DNA of 64,000 bases from Melitaea cinxia (lineage: Eukaryota > Arthropoda > Insecta > Lepidoptera > Nymphalidae), in contig NC_059398.1 of NCBI RefSeq assembly GCF_905220565.1, forward strand, positions 5,045,177 to 5,109,176. Reading direction: 5' to 3'. The notes below the pieces were generated by a model. The model made no database searches, had not been told where the DNA came from, and saw only the letters and a list, made by a program, of their open reading frames with translations. Numbering within the stretch: the first letter of the stretch is position 1; each line of letters opens with the position of its first letter. The position numbers and the translations under genes are program-made. Of the stretch, positions 34,436 through 46,815 are shown piece after piece.

Positions 34436-35488
34436 AGTTAATAAAGTTATGTGTAACAAAGCTCAAAATTTTATAATAGTAATTTTGAACTTTGATAAAT
34501 CTTTCAAAGAAAATTGTATTATCTATATGCGGTCTATGTCTAGACGGCACGACTAATGTATATTACAACTATTGCACAGTTATATCTATTATTACAGTTA
34601 AGCTAAAGAGCTTTTATTAAATTTTATATTAATTTAAGTAAATCAACTGTTACAAAAACTTTTTGCGAACTGTCAAACGCATAAAGTGAAAACAATCGTT
34701 ATATTTTCTCTAATTTTCCAACTTTCTGCGCAATTTTCTTAAATTTTCAATCCCTAAGAACCATTTTTCAGTTTTAGAAATTGATTAAAATTGGACTAGA
34801 ATTGGCGCCGAAACCAACACATTCAGCGATTCATTTGTACTGATATAGAAGGTTTTAATTAATTAAAGATGTCTTCTAATTTTGAAAATACGCAGGGTAC
34901 GTTGGAGCTAATGCACATTTTTATTTCCACACTCCTAGTTCGACATCTCATCGTGTACCCGCATCAGATAAGTTAAAATTAATGTATTGTAGCGACTCTG
35001 CTGTCTACACATATTTTTACTTCCGCTATAGGTATATAAATAATTATGTAGCTTATGTGGTCTGACCTTTTAAGTAATATTTTTTATTGACAGATATTTT
35101 GCCTTCATAATTACGCTTGAATATCTAAATTTATTTTATTAAATACATTAAATGAATATAAGTAAGATCATTATCTTACTTATATTCATTTAATGTATTG
35201 TTATGTGTTTATGTGTTTTTGTCATGGGTTTGTTAAGTGTGGACGGAATGTTTACGGGCCATAAAAATAAGAGAGAATGTATATACTTTTTTTACCAATA
35301 TGTTCCTTTCGATTTGGATCACCTTTCATCTTCATCTTTCGCTAGGTACATCAAGCTGATTCATATATTGTGCTTCTATTTCTACATTGCAGTGTTTAAG
35401 CTTAAGACACAGCAGGTTGTCTTTTTCTAGATAAAATCGCGTTCTTGTGTCTAAACCCTCTGAGGTGTGGTTGGGCCACCAATATGAT
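34436..35488. other. No gene seen; contains a long hairpin
   Basis: AT-rich apart from the hairpin at 35142-35199 listed separately. The 75-codon frame at 35203-35430 is unrecognised. Confidence 0.35.
35142..35199. other. Perfect 26-bp hairpin
   Basis: A 26-bp arm beginning AATACATTAAATGAATATAA (35142-35167) is exactly complementary to 35174-35199 with a 6-base loop. This is the longest perfect stem in the window. Confidence 0.8.
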
Positions 35489-35754
35489 CATTACATCATC
35501 ACAGCAGCCTTTCGCAGTCCACAACTGGACATAGGCCTCCACAAGCTCACGCCAAAAATGGCGTGAACTCATGTCTTTTGCCCATAGTCACCACGCTAGG
35601 CCGGCGAGGTGGTGACCGCAGGGCTGGCTTTGTCGCACCAAAGACGTTGCTGCCCGTCTTCGGCCTGTGTATTTCAAGGCCAGCAGTTGGATGGTTATCC
35701 CACCATCGGTGGGCTTTTTAAGTTCCATGGTAGCAGTGGAACTGTGTTCTGTGG
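35489..35754 (-). mobile_element. RTE-tailed non-autonomous retroelement, 5'-truncated
   Basis: Same family as 22852-23177: GCAGCCTTTCGCAGTCCACA, GGACATAGGCCTCCACAAGC, GGCGTGAACTCATGTC, GCCGGCGAGGTGGTGACCGC, GCTGCCCGTCTTCGGCCTGT, ATCGGTGGGCTTTTTAAG, then GTGGAACTGTGTT. The first ~65 bp at the 5' end (right side) is missing. Confidence 0.85.
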
Positions 35755-37544
35755 AACCTATAAGATCAAATAATCAGAATTTGATATTATCCAATTATAA
35801 ATCCTAATTTCGATGCAAAATGGATCAAAGATTAATGAAGCGTTACATAGTCTATGTTTTCATGTTGGTTAAAATTGTCATTATTTGTCTATCATGTTTA
35901 TTAGTTAACGATTAATGTTGTAGATACAGCATATCCTGACATATATTGGTACAATATAAGTGACTACAAAGGTTGAATAACCTAGAGAGCAACACATTGT
36001 ACTTTGACCATTTACCTGGAAGCAATTTCCGCTAGTAACAAATACTTGTACCGGGTATACGAATATGAAGCAGAAATTTCAAAGCTTTATAGTATCTGGC
36101 GGGTCGGATGTGTTACACTAAATTAAATATTAATAAGTGTTCCTTTCATAAAGTTGGTGAGTGAGAGATTTTATGTATTTATTCTATTGTATGTATTCTA
36201 TTGTATTTTATCCATGTATCTTTTTTATTTATGTCCCGTTTGGGAAGACGGTAGTGACCCTGTAGATTGCTTCAAGGATATGTTTGGTACTTTTTAAAAT
36301 ATAAAAATATTATCTGCGATCACTAACGCAAGTACAATTATCAACCTAGTTCATCAACACTCGAACTTTCACTGAATCATTTCACGAAATCTATATCACT
36401 GCTTTTATTCATTTGATCTCAAAGGTATTCGTGAAAAGGCTGCAAATAAAGAGGAGTATGCGGCAATGTTCGTCTTTTAAAAGAATTTTACTTTGAATAA
36501 GTATCATCCGTTTCTTCTTCTTTTATAAAGGTCATCGTTCATTGTTTGCAAAAGTGTTTCATAATGGACTGTAGTCTGAAACAGCTGCAACCTGTTGCAT
36601 TTATGTTGTTAATTGGTATTTTACTATATTAACTGCAGAGTTTCTTGCCGATTCTTCTCTGCAGAATCTACATCCCGAATCGGTGGTAGCTTTACTCTTA
36701 CAAAAATAATAATTTATTTTTAAAGTTTTAATTTGTAAAATGACGATTTAAAAAGTGCTCATTTGAATAAAGCTGTTTTTGATTTTATATTTGATAAAGT
36801 AAATTTGTTTGTGTAAAGCCTAATTCTAAAAAATCTTACTAAATTGTAACTGTCTGTTATACATACATTGTGCATCGTATTATGTAAACAAGCGTCCATA
36901 GTGAACATTGAACCGTGGAACAACATCGTTTAGTAATCAGTTACCTCTTTGTTAAATTTGCGTTTTGTATTTCAGGTATATAGACCGACGTATATTTAAG
37001 TACATTTCGGTTACACATGAACGCACCTACATTACGCTTTCATTCAATATAATATTCAACATTCATGGATTATTCTTGTGTAGTATGAATAAACATTCGT
37101 ATAAAAATTTCATCTAAATGAAATATGGGACACCGTTTATGGCGAATGTAGCTTAAAAAGTGCGTATGGAAATTCACTGTGAACATTGGATGTCTTAAAT
37201 ATGAAATTATAGTAGTGTAAAAATTAAAACCACATCTTTATGTTTCTGAAACAAATAGTTGTAGCCAACAAATAATCGAATATAATTCTTTTAGTATTGC
37301 AAGAGCAAAAATTCTTTTAGTATTGTTAAAGTTTTTAATATGAATAAACGTGGCCTTTTACAACGTGGCACTTTCAGTTCATACTATTGATTTTATTAAA
37401 TGAATTCATTGCATTATAAGAAACATGATGCAAACATACAAACATTCTTTATTTTTTAAAATTTATGGCAGCTTAAATAAAAAAAAAATTAAAAATCAGG
37501 TACTTGTGTATGTTACTACCGCCGTGTATAAAACAACCAATCTG
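35755..37544. other. AT-rich DNA, no gene seen
   Basis: Nothing recognised. Confidence 0.4.
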
Positions 37545-37757
37545 GTGTAGTGTTGCATGTAGTCGCCTAAAACAGCGACGGTTTGCATGTTTGACATCCG
37601 CTCGGGATGGATATTTTTATTTGCAGAAATATTTTTTTCTTTATATTTTTTTTATTGTTATCATAAATAAGTGATAGCGATTATTACTCAAAGTAGGAAA
37701 TATATACGCCAAACCGCAGTGGAGCAGTTTGGTGGATTAAGCTCAAATCCTTCCTGA
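37545..37757 (+). mobile_element. tRNA-headed SINE (head type 2), deleted and fused to a Helitron end
   Basis: The head CTGGTGTAGTGTTGCATGTA, CGCCTAAAACAGCGACGG and the decayed B-box region ATGTTTGACATCCGCTCGG match the head of the 59.5-kb SINE. After a gap the common SINE body resumes at about 37677 (AGCGATTATTACTCAAAGTA, AACCGCAGTGGAGCAG, GGATTAAGCTC). It stops at TCCTTCCT, directly against a Helitron end. Confidence 0.65.
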
Positions 37758-37779
37758 CACGAGAATTTTATATATAAGA
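37755..37779 (-). mobile_element. Helitron family A, 5'-end fragment
   Basis: TCTTATATATAAAATTCTCG on the minus strand followed by TGTC, flanked at 37780 by T (A on the minus strand). Only the 5' ~25 bp is present, fused to the SINE body. Confidence 0.55.
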
Positions 37780-39268
37780 TGATGATCAGTGAGAGAATTT
37801 TTAAAATGAAAAATATATTTTCAGTTGTTAAAATCACTTTTCACTAAGTTTTTATTATTTTTAATTACATTTAGTTACATTAAACAACAAATTAAAGATT
37901 TTACCTTTAATAATTTTATTTCTTCTTTTAAAACAAATATATATTTAATAAAAATATAAAGTAGGAGATATAATAAGAATTATAATTACGTTCTTGACTT
38001 ATGCTTGTATAATGTGAAGATTATTCTTTTTGTTACACTAAAAATATAATTATTTTCGTAAGTAGCAAATAAAGAAAATGTTGGCAAAGTTTCTCGTCAT
38101 AAGTTCAAAAAGATTTAACAAAATAATGAGTAAAAAATCCCCGTAACTTTAAATTGTCTGTCTTATCTTTCGTGTCAACAACGTACTGAAGTGCTGTTTG
38201 TTTAGTTATTTAACTTTCCACAGTAACGAACTACATATTCGGAATGTAAATTAAATTAACTTTTTGTAACATCATTGTTTCGCTTGCGTTGATAAATTTC
38301 AGTGTTTTTGTAGCGTTGTTACTGTATAAAAAATACTTAGGATTTAATGAAAACATCTTTTTAGATAGAAAACATTAAGGTTCGATTTGTAAAAATACTT
38401 GATTTTGAGATATGACCACGGTCGGTCGAGATTTTGAATAATAGCTTATGTGTTACATTTAACAGCTGGGGTCTGGAGTTTTTCAAGATAATTGGAATTG
38501 CAATTCAATGGAAACATACAATCAGATTTTTGTTAACAATATCTACGGAAATGAGTTACACCAGATTTTTTTTAATTTGATTTTGTAAATTTGTGCTATT
38601 CTCAACTTAAATACTTAAGCAATATTTTTCCATAATATTATTTAGGTACTTTGCTGACCGATATTTATTTTATTAATTTTAGTTTTTAAGGTAAAATAGA
38701 ATAACGAACTCAAGCTTGCGGTGTATTATATGCTTACCGTTTTTCTCATACGATTTTAAACGAACTAAAGTTTTAAATGTATCGATGAAGTGCAGATGAT
38801 ACATTAAATAACAACTTCATATTATATAATTAAGAAATATTTAAGTATATTTCTTAATTATACAAAAGTAAAAAGGTCGTACTATCACCACGCTTGTATA
38901 AAATAATTCACAAAGTAATTAACACAAGTCACGTAAAACTCGGACATCTAACATTGTTTGACCTCCAAACATTGTTTTTGAAGGCGTTGGAATAACTTGC
39001 AAAATAAATCTGACAGTGGAATTTGACACGAACTAGTAAACTTTTTATTGAATTGCGCCTTGTCGGAAAGCTTTTGGTATCTTTGAGCTTATTATATAAA
39101 GTTATAAAATAACATCTGAGGCTTAGTTACACATAAATATAATTTAAATTTATTTCTGTATTTTTGTAAAATTATAGTGTAGTTAAATGATTTAAAACGG
39201 GATATTAACCATGTTTTTTATTTTCATTTTGTGGAGTTCGATATTTCGGCATTGTCTACGAATGTCTT
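37780..39268. other. AT-rich DNA, no gene seen
   Basis: Includes a 16-bp perfect hairpin at 38825-38862 (TATAATTAAGAAATAT with its complement, 6-base loop). No other feature. Confidence 0.4.
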
Positions 39269-39558
39269 GTTTTTTTTTTTATATCACCAGGTCGGCTAAC
39301 AAGCGTACGGCTCACCTGATGGTAAAAGATTACCGTAACTTATAGACGCCTACAATACCAGAAACATCGCAAGCGTGTTGCCGACCCAATCCCCAATCCC
39401 CCCCAGGAGCTCTGGTCACCTTACTCACCAACAGGAACACAATACTGCTTGAAAACAGTATTATTTAGCTGTGGTCTTCTGTAAGGTCGAGGTACTACCC
39501 CAGTCGGGCTGCTCCATATTTTGAGCAGAAAATTCTTGCTGTGCCCTACCTCAGTTAA
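39269..39558 (-). mobile_element. A-tailed short retroelement (AGAGCTCCTGGGGG family)
   Basis: Minus-strand copy of the family at 12.25 kb. The T run at 39269-39280 is its A tail. Upstream come GGTCGGCTAACAAGCGTACG, ATGGTAAAAGATTACCG, GGAGCTCTGG, ATACTGCTTGAAAACAGTAT and CTCCATATTTTGAGCAG in mirror order. Orientation is set by the tail. Confidence 0.75.
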
Positions 39559-40935
39559 AAGTAAGTCTTGTTCACGAAATCTTACATAGTGAAGTGGTAG
39601 GAATTTGTTTCGTGTTCGGATGTTTATCCTTCAACTCCTTTTTATTGTTGGTTAGAGTTGGTTATATGACAGCAATCGTTACTATAAATGGAGAGTTAAT
39701 CTGATAAACTGTAGTGGAGCAGAACAGCGAATTAAACTACAACGTTTTGTATAGAAAAAGAAAGATTTTCTCCGCAGTAAATAAACTGTTCGTTAAAAAA
39801 ACATATTTAATAATTAATTTTTCAACTGATTTACGTACTCTTTCGCTTTTCATTTTGTTAGAAATTGCAATCAAAATTTCGGAATAGGCTTTTGTATTTT
39901 TGACGTTCATAATAACTTGATTAATTACTTGTATTGTTTGTGCGTACAATATTTGTGTGTTAACATCAGTCAGAGTGAAGGTTGAAGTAGCTTTGTCATT
40001 TCGTTACTCAATATCATTCAAACACAATTCATTCATTGATTAAATAGAAATTGCTAAGCATGGAATTCAAGACAATGCACTTCTTTACTTTCTAAATAAT
40101 TAACCAATAGTAGTTATATTGACAAGACGAGACGAGAGTACTAACGTTGGTATGTTCAACACGAATTTTAGTCATGTGAAGGATATATTTTATTTCACTG
40201 AGTTTCAGTGATAATAGTAAATAGTAAGTTAAAACAAAGTACATAGTACAATGACAGATGGCTACTTTTGCTCGGTATATGTGCTTACTTATTTTTGTAT
40301 ATTTGCACGATGTTTTTACCATTAATTGTTTTTTGTACTAAGTATTAGTTTTAGTTCTTAACTTTATGAATGTAATTAGTAGAAACACTGTTGGTAAAAC
40401 TTTTTATTAAATAAAATAAATACTATTATCAATAAATTATAAAATAAAGCACCAAAATAGCTTGAACATTTGTTATTTGTTATATATCGTTCTTCGGTAG
40501 TATTCGTTCGTAAATCTGTGTTTAGTCAGAAAAGATTTCGTGTTAAAGTGATTGCTGATGTTTTGACATTAGCTAATTAATTCAGTCACCAGTGAGGTTG
40601 TAAATTACGAGACGGCTATGTAGATAAAGATGTGACCTCTTATTCAAAAGGAGAAAATTGCCGAAATATTAATTAGAATTTAATTCTATTCAAAAGACGT
40701 ATTATTTTAAAAAGTACAAGATAAATATTTCTTCTTCGTTTGTTTTTTTTTGTTATTGGTCCGATAAAAAAAAACTAGTAGAAGTAGTTGGTAGAAATAA
40801 ATATTTAGTAAAAGCAAAATATAATGTAACACGTGTGCTGTAACTGCTTTCAAGAGACATTATATATATACTTAACAGCTAAGCATAAAATTAACTGTAA
40901 ATTTAATTAAGTTATGTGATTATATTGATGGTTCT
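39559..40935. other. AT-rich DNA, no gene seen
   Basis: The minus-strand frames at 39737-39949 and 40092-40322 have no recognisable motif. Confidence 0.35.
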
Positions 40936-41114
40936 TCTATATTATATATAAATAAAAATGAATGTTGCTAAGCATATAACAAAAAAAAAATACAGCTGGT
41001 CAGCTATTTTTTTTTTTGTTTCTTAAGCCCCACGGAAAGTTTTAATACTAAAAAAAAAAAAAATTAAAATCTATACTTAACTTTTGGCAGAACGAAGTCT
41101 GTCCGGGCAGCTAG
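40936..41114 (+). mobile_element. Helitron family C, short copy
   Basis: 5' TCTATATTATATATAAATAA then ATGAATGTTGCTAAGC. At the 3' end the hairpin GGCAGA-ACGAAG-TCTGTC is followed by CGGGCAGCTAG (41111-41114) and T. It shares its 5' layout with 59.95 kb. The 5' boundary base is uncertain because no A precedes TC. Confidence 0.65.
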
Positions 41115-41144
41115 TATTAAATAAATAAACACGTCATAGTATTT

Positions 41145-41230
41145 TTTTATTTTATTTGTAATATGTTATTGTGTTGATTGTTGTTGTGTACAATAAAGAG
41201 TATCTATCTATCTATCTATCTATCTATCTA
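41145..41230 (+). mobile_element. LINE 3' end with (TATC)n tail
   Basis: TTGTTGTGTACAATAAAGAG is followed by eight tetranucleotides of TATC (41201-41230). ACAATAAAGAGTAT plus a short-period tail is the usual 3' terminus of lepidopteran CR1/Jockey-like LINEs. Only about 85 bp remains. Confidence 0.6.
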
Positions 41231-41575
41231 AAATTTCAAATTTGCTAAATTGCTTGCGATTTTTAACCAAAGCTATTTCGTAACGCGATTTTTGTTTACA
41301 TAAATATTTCATTAATGCCTTAACTCCGTAAATCCGGTCGGATTTTTTCAATGCGGCTTGTTGCTTCAATCCATTTTAAATTTGGCCCGAAGCCAGAGTA
41401 AAAACTGAAGTTTGATTGAATTGTATGCGGCATTTTTTGAAGCTACACGTAATTTTAGATTTCATTTTTTCGCCACGACACTGCTTTGACAATTATTGTT
41501 GCCGTACCAACAATAACTTCGTCATATCTTTAAAATGTAGCATTTTGTAAGTAAATTATATAATAGTAGCTTTGC
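41231..41575. other. AT-rich DNA, no gene seen
   Basis: Nothing recognised, although phrases such as TTAACTCCGTAAATCCGG suggest old repeat debris. Confidence 0.3.
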
Positions 41576-41939
41576 GCGTGGCTTTATCCAGAGAAATTTA
41601 ACAAAAAAGTTTTTGTTCCGTTTGCAGAGTTATAAAATAAATAAATTTCTAAAATAAAAGTAGCCTAAGTTACTCCTTACTACATTAGCTATCTGCCAGT
41701 TTAAGTACCGTCAAAATAGATCCAGTCATTTTAGAGATTAGCCGGAACAAACAGACAGACAGATAGACCGACAGACAGACAGACAGACATTAAAAAAAAA
41801 TGTTACTTTGGTATACGTGTACCGTAACGTGTATACATCCATATGCATTTAGTAAAAAGCGGTTATTTTAATATTACAAATAGACAATCCAATTTTATTA
41901 ACCGACTTCAAAAAAAGGAGGAGGTTACTCAATTCGACC

Positions 41940-41996
<57 letters not shown>

Positions 41997-42387
41997 GTAT
42001 GTTCGGGAATAACTCCGTCGTTTGTGAACCGATTTTGATAATTCTTTTTTTGTTGGAAATGAGATATCTCTAGTTTGGTATCATGATAAGGAAACCAGGA
42101 TCTGATAACAGGATCCCAGAGAAATCGAGGGAAACGCTCAAAAATCCGCATAAATTTTTACTGGGTGTACCGATTTTGATGATTTTTAATTTTATCGAAA
42201 GCTGATGTTTATCACGTGGTCACATTTAAATTTCATCGAGATCTGATTACAACTTTTGGAGTAATCTTTGATAATGCGTATTTACTTGACTAGTTTTTCG
42301 TCTACCTACGTTGTATTACTTGTCGATATAATTGAAGACAGGTTTTTTTTTCGTTTGCCTGCAAACACAATTATTTATTTGTATAGA
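41576..42387 (-). mobile_element. Helitron family B, interrupted by a nested insertion
   Basis: Minus strand: 5' TCTATACAAATA at 42387-42376 with an A before it, continued across the insertion at 41899 (AATAAAATTGG), then the (GTCT)n block (read as CAGA at 41750-41790), and a 3' end with GCTAC in place of CTAG at 41576-41580. The Helentron-like element at 41900-42375 splits it. Joining the flanks restores the sequence seen at 55.19 kb. Confidence 0.85.
41900..42375 (+). mobile_element. Helentron-like element, copy 6 (nested; defines the ends)
   Basis: Long form, 476 bp. It begins AACCGACTTCAAAAAAAGGA and has a (TA)n run of about 50 bp (41940-41992). It carries both internal modules and ends TTGAAGACAGGTT, then a hairpin TTTGC-CT-GCAAA, then CACAATTATT. 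Because the host Helitron sequence is known from other copies, the insertion can be placed exactly between two Ts with no target duplication, as described for Helentrons and their non-autonomous derivatives. Confidence 0.92.
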
Positions 42388-42970
42388 TAATGTAAAATAA
42401 TTGGAGATATAAATAATTATTTAAAAGTACTTTACTGTACTGTACTTAAAAGTACTTTTTTAATTTTAGAACATCAATTTGTAAACCCGAATAGAAACTG
42501 AAACGGATATTGAATTCAACACTGAGATTCAACATATATAATTATTTAATTAAACAGATATATCCAGAAAGTTGGATCTCAATTAGGATATGTATTTGTA
42601 GAACAATCTTGTCCGCTTTTTACTCTTATAAAATATTTTAAAGTTAGTTTTTCGTTATAATGTTTGTTGAATTCCATTGTACTCGCTTTTACATAGTTAA
42701 CAAGTTAGCAAGATAGCGCCGTCAAGAGCATCACAGCCGTAACAGTGACTTATCTACTTAAATGTGAAGCCTATCTGTTGCTAGTTGCATTTCTGTTTAT
42801 CCTAGTTTAAGTTTACATGTACAACATTAAAATGAACTTACTATAATAAATTACATGATAGATTTTTTAACGAAAAGCCCAACGGCTCAATGTAAACTAT
42901 TCTTCGCAGACGAAGTTGCGGGAAAAAGACAGTAAGAATATATTGCTTTTATTGTTAAAAGGCAAATGCT
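42388..42970. other. No gene seen; Helitron 3' hairpin scrap near 42905
   Basis: CGCAGACGAAGTTGCGGG at 42905-42922 resembles the family B 3' hairpin without CTAG. Otherwise AT-rich. Confidence 0.35.
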
Positions 42971-43030
42971 CTTTCTCCTACAATGAGAATGAGGCCTATG
43001 CCAAGCGGTGGGATATTACAGGCTGGATCA
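42971..43030 (+). mobile_element. SINE 3'-body fragment
   Basis: TTTCTCCTACAATGAGAATG, AGGCCTATGCCAAGCGG and TGGGATATTACAGGCTGGA: the last ~60 bp of the SINE body. Confidence 0.75.
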
Positions 43031-44044
43031 TGTTGTTGAAACCTTTCGTTACGTATGCATGTAGGGTTGATCTTGAAAGTACTTTATCTAAGCGCTTAGG
43101 TATACGGCTGCCAAGAAGAGCAAGTGAATTTTAAGCTTGGTTTAATTTGACCACCGAGAAAAGTTTTCGTATTACGATATAATGATATAAAAAACTTTAG
43201 TCATTGATTTTTTTTTTATTGTTAAATTAAATTATATAAATAATTTATTACAACGCGAATTAAAATATCTATCAGTAGAATATATTTTATGTTATTTAGA
43301 CTGTGTGGACTTTCTCACGAGCAGGGTGTTTGTATGGTCTGCTCGAGCCCTGTGGTTAGTCGAGCGAGAGGCGATTGTTCATTATGCTTTCGATGGAGAG
43401 TAGACCGTTAACCCTTGTAACGCCCATACATCGTCCACGCACAAAGCCTGTTCCGCAAAATGACAGCCTGATCGATCACCTGTTTACCTAGCACACTAAA
43501 ACTAGTTGAAACGCAGACTGCGTGGGTTTGTTTTCTTTGACGTGTTTCAGTAAACTATTGTAAATTGTTTATAGACAAAGATTGTATACGCTTATATATT
43601 ATATTGTTATAAAATAATATTACAATAATATAAAGATATCAAGAGGAAAGTATAAAAACGATAATTAAGATTAATTACAATATTACTTTAATTAGCGCAA
43701 ATTAAGCGGATATTGCTTTCTACTTATGTTACTATGCATTAAGGATTATAGCTTCATTAATAGCGAGAGATAAAAAAAAATGATGTGATATTATTAAAGT
43801 TTTAATTACATTTAAGTGATTTTAATATGGAAGTAGAAAAGCTTATATTGAATATTATAAGAACTTTTAAGGCGCTTACATTAAAACTCATGTTATTTGT
43901 TAAATCTAGATGTAGTACGGTTATGTTAGACTAATCTTCGGTGACATGGCTCTCGGATTTAATCGTGGAACTTTAATAATGTAGTGAGTATTGATTCGTC
44001 ATTCTATTGGTAACTTGTTGTTTTTGTTACAGTAGTTTTCGTAA
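43031..44044. other. No gene seen; GC-richer patch at 43310-43480
   Basis: The patch at 43310-43480 is not recognisably repetitive and has no long open frame. The rest is AT-rich. Confidence 0.3.
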
Positions 44045-44250
44045 TCTCATATATAAAATTCTCGTGTCACAATGTTATTTACCATACTCCTCTGAAACGG
44101 CTTGAACGATTTTTATGAAATTTTGTGTGCATATCGGGTAGGTCTGAGAATCGGCCAACATCTATTTTTCATATCCATAAGTTATTAGGGGGGGGGGATT
44201 AAGGGGGCTAATAACATATATAGCAAAACAACGTTCGCGGGGTCAGCTAG
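44045..44250 (+). mobile_element. Helitron family A, complete copy
   Basis: Exactly bounded: A at 44044, then TCTCATATATAAAATTCTCG, and the interior CCTCTGAAACGGCTTGAACG and GGTAGGTCTGAGAATCGG. The 3' end has AACAACGTTCGCGGGGTCAG and CTAG (44247-44250), then T. Length 206 bp. No coding sequence. A G run at about 44190 is the only oddity. Confidence 0.85.
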
Positions 44251-44984
44251 TTATGTATAAATAATTACGGCGCGTCGAGTTGACAAGGCTCTTTTAAATA
44301 AAATGAAAATGAAAATCCTTCTATGAGTTTTAGTATGTTATAATTGCTGAAAACTATTTTCAAGCTAATAAAGATTAACAAAATATTCATATTTTAATTA
44401 TTTTAAAGTTTTAAGTCCTTCAATATGTGTCTATATAAATAGACTAACAAATCAAATTCTTCCACACAGTAACATACGTACAAAATGGACCAAGTTTAAC
44501 ATTACTCATTAAAAATGTTTTAAAAGTTTCTCAAAAATAAGAACGAGAACACGATATTTAAAGATAATTTGCATAAGTGATTTATTTTTCAATTTACATA
44601 TAGATATATATTTCCGACAAATAATACAGATTAATATTTTACATTATATTATAGTTATTACAAATAAATATTATAGTTATTAAATTAATAAATATTATAT
44701 TATCTTTTTTATTTCCTTTTCCATGTTAATTTTACACCAATTTTTTTCTTCTTATGATTTCATTTAAGACCTTTTAATTTAACGTCATCCTTCTCTGCTA
44801 ACAGGGGTGTTAGTGTTTTCATTATGTTTGTCCTGAGAGACTTTATAATCAACTACGACAGTATAATAACAACATATTATGTTGCTACGGCAATACAATA
44901 ACAACATACTATATGTTGCTGAATTTAATATAAGTATTAATGTCATATTGTATCTGAGAAGTGGCCGATTGGGAAAATATTTCA
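44251..44984. other. AT-rich DNA, no gene seen
   Basis: Nothing recognised. Confidence 0.4.
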
Positions 44985-45165
44985 ACCTTACGGCAAGTGA
45001 CAGTGTTGTTTCTGTTATAAGTATGGTAGCCAATGCTCCTGAGAACGGTCGGGGGGGGGGGGAAGGATCTGCAACGCGCTTGTAATCCTCCTGGTGTAAC
45101 AGGCGCACATAATACGGTGTCTGTTTTATGTCAGGCGGATCAAAAGCTTGTTTATCACCTTAGGT
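44985..45165 (+). mobile_element. Diverged relative of the AGAGCTCCTGGGGG retroelement, 3' part
   Basis: GCCAATGCTCCTGAGAACGG, a G run, CTGCAACGCGCTTGTAATCC, TCCTGGTGTAACAGGCGCA and a closing GCTTGTTTATCACC follow the order of the 3' half of the 12.25-kb element, with many changes. Confidence 0.45.
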
Positions 45166-46734
45166 TAAAAATATGTAAACTACTCGTATAATATTTTTCA
45201 TAAAGCCTCAAGCATTTTTTGTACTATGCACAATCTTTAGAACTGAATTTCACATTGCTCGGTGGACGCTCGCTTACTGCCAGTAGGTACATTCGTATTC
45301 TTTTTTTTGCGTTTTTCATATCATACTTCGTTTACGTTTGTTCTGTTTCATTTTGCTATAGTTTATTGTGAACTCTCTTTCTCGTGAACTACGGGAAATT
45401 GTCTAAGTCATTTTAAGTATCTGAAATTTGAATCTTTCATGTTACGTTTTTAGAATCTGTGGGGAAACTATTTATTAAATCAAATTTTGTATTCGTATGA
45501 TAATAAAATATTAACCAGACGTTGCGTGTTACGCATACTATACAAATACGATAAATGTGAATTATAGGGTTGTTTATGAGGATATTAAAGACGAAATATT
45601 TATTTTTAGAAGGTCGAGTGAGACTGTGTTCACCGGAATCGCTAAGAATTAAATTAATTGAAGTCTTCTGTTAGATATGATTATATTGTGTGTATGTGTG
45701 TGTGTGTGTGTGCGTGTGTTTATATATATCCGTAGTGTATTTATGTATAGATATATATGTTTACTACCTTATTGTTACCGTCTACAATATTTTCTGTTTG
45801 GCCTACAGGTTGAATGGGAGAGAATGCCACTAGGCATTAACTCCGCCTTTTGTTACAACTGTTTATATTGTTGGACAACAAAGTATATAAATAAATTAAA
45901 AAACATAACAACAAAGTATATAAATAAATTAAATTATATTTATAAATAAATATGATACGAAAAAATTTACCGCCAAAGATGTTAAGTGTTCGGCAACAAA
46001 GGTGATCGATCTCTTTGGGCATCTTGGGTAACAACCAAAATATTGTTGTAAACTACAAAAATAAAATTCAAAAGTATTTAGTACTCATTAAATACTTATT
46101 CTTGAGTACTTTTGTCCAAAAAATGTCCAAAAAAGCTAATGGTTAACGATTTACAAATATTCCATCATTAGAAAAGTGAATTAAGAAGGAGCAAAAAATT
46201 ATCACAAACAAAAACATAAACCAAATAACGACATTAAAATCGTTTTTCAATACTTAGGCTTCGGTATCCATCAACACCAATGTGGATAAAATCACGCGGG
46301 CGTTTCGTATATATTTGTGAATTCAGTTGAACCGACTCAAGGATCCATAATATTTGCGGAGGCATCAAGTGAGAAATCGATACGCGATACAATCTTGTTA
46401 CCCTCTCATCGCGTTTTGGTGGAGTGTGCTTATGTTTAATGGATTCCGAAGTCTTATTAACACGATATGCCGCGAATTCAATTAATATTCTAATATTAAT
46501 TCTAGAATAAGTTAATTGTAAAGTGCGTATATTTTTTCTGGTTTATTAATTCAACGAATTTTTGAAGTCCATTAATGTAGCGGACCTAATTTCCCTATCA
46601 TCGCCAGTCAGAGAGACTAGTTTTTGGAGTTTCTTAATAGACGTGTGAAAACTATTTATTTTGTAGCTTGTTTTTTTTACCTGGCATGAAAACATGACAT
46701 AGCAAATTTACTTAAATAGCTAGAGCATCTATTC
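45166..46734. other. No gene seen; (TG)n run at 45687-45719
   Basis: A short TG microsatellite and AT-rich DNA. The segment 46255-46460 is less AT-rich and not recognisably repetitive. Confidence 0.35.
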
Positions 46735-46815
46735 TACGTGACATTGGCGAAATCACCTGTGCTTATTTGGCACTATTGAAAGCCATTAGCTCTGATGAAG
46801 AAGAAGAAGAAGCTA
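46735..46815 (+). mobile_element. LINE 3'-end-like fragment with (GAA)n
   Basis: CGTGACATTGGCGAAATCAC, TTGGCACTATTGAAAGCC, then GATGAAGAAGAAGAAGAAG. The pairing of 'ggcactattgaaagcca' with a short trinucleotide tail is familiar from lepidopteran retroelement ends. Family not determined. Confidence 0.4.
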
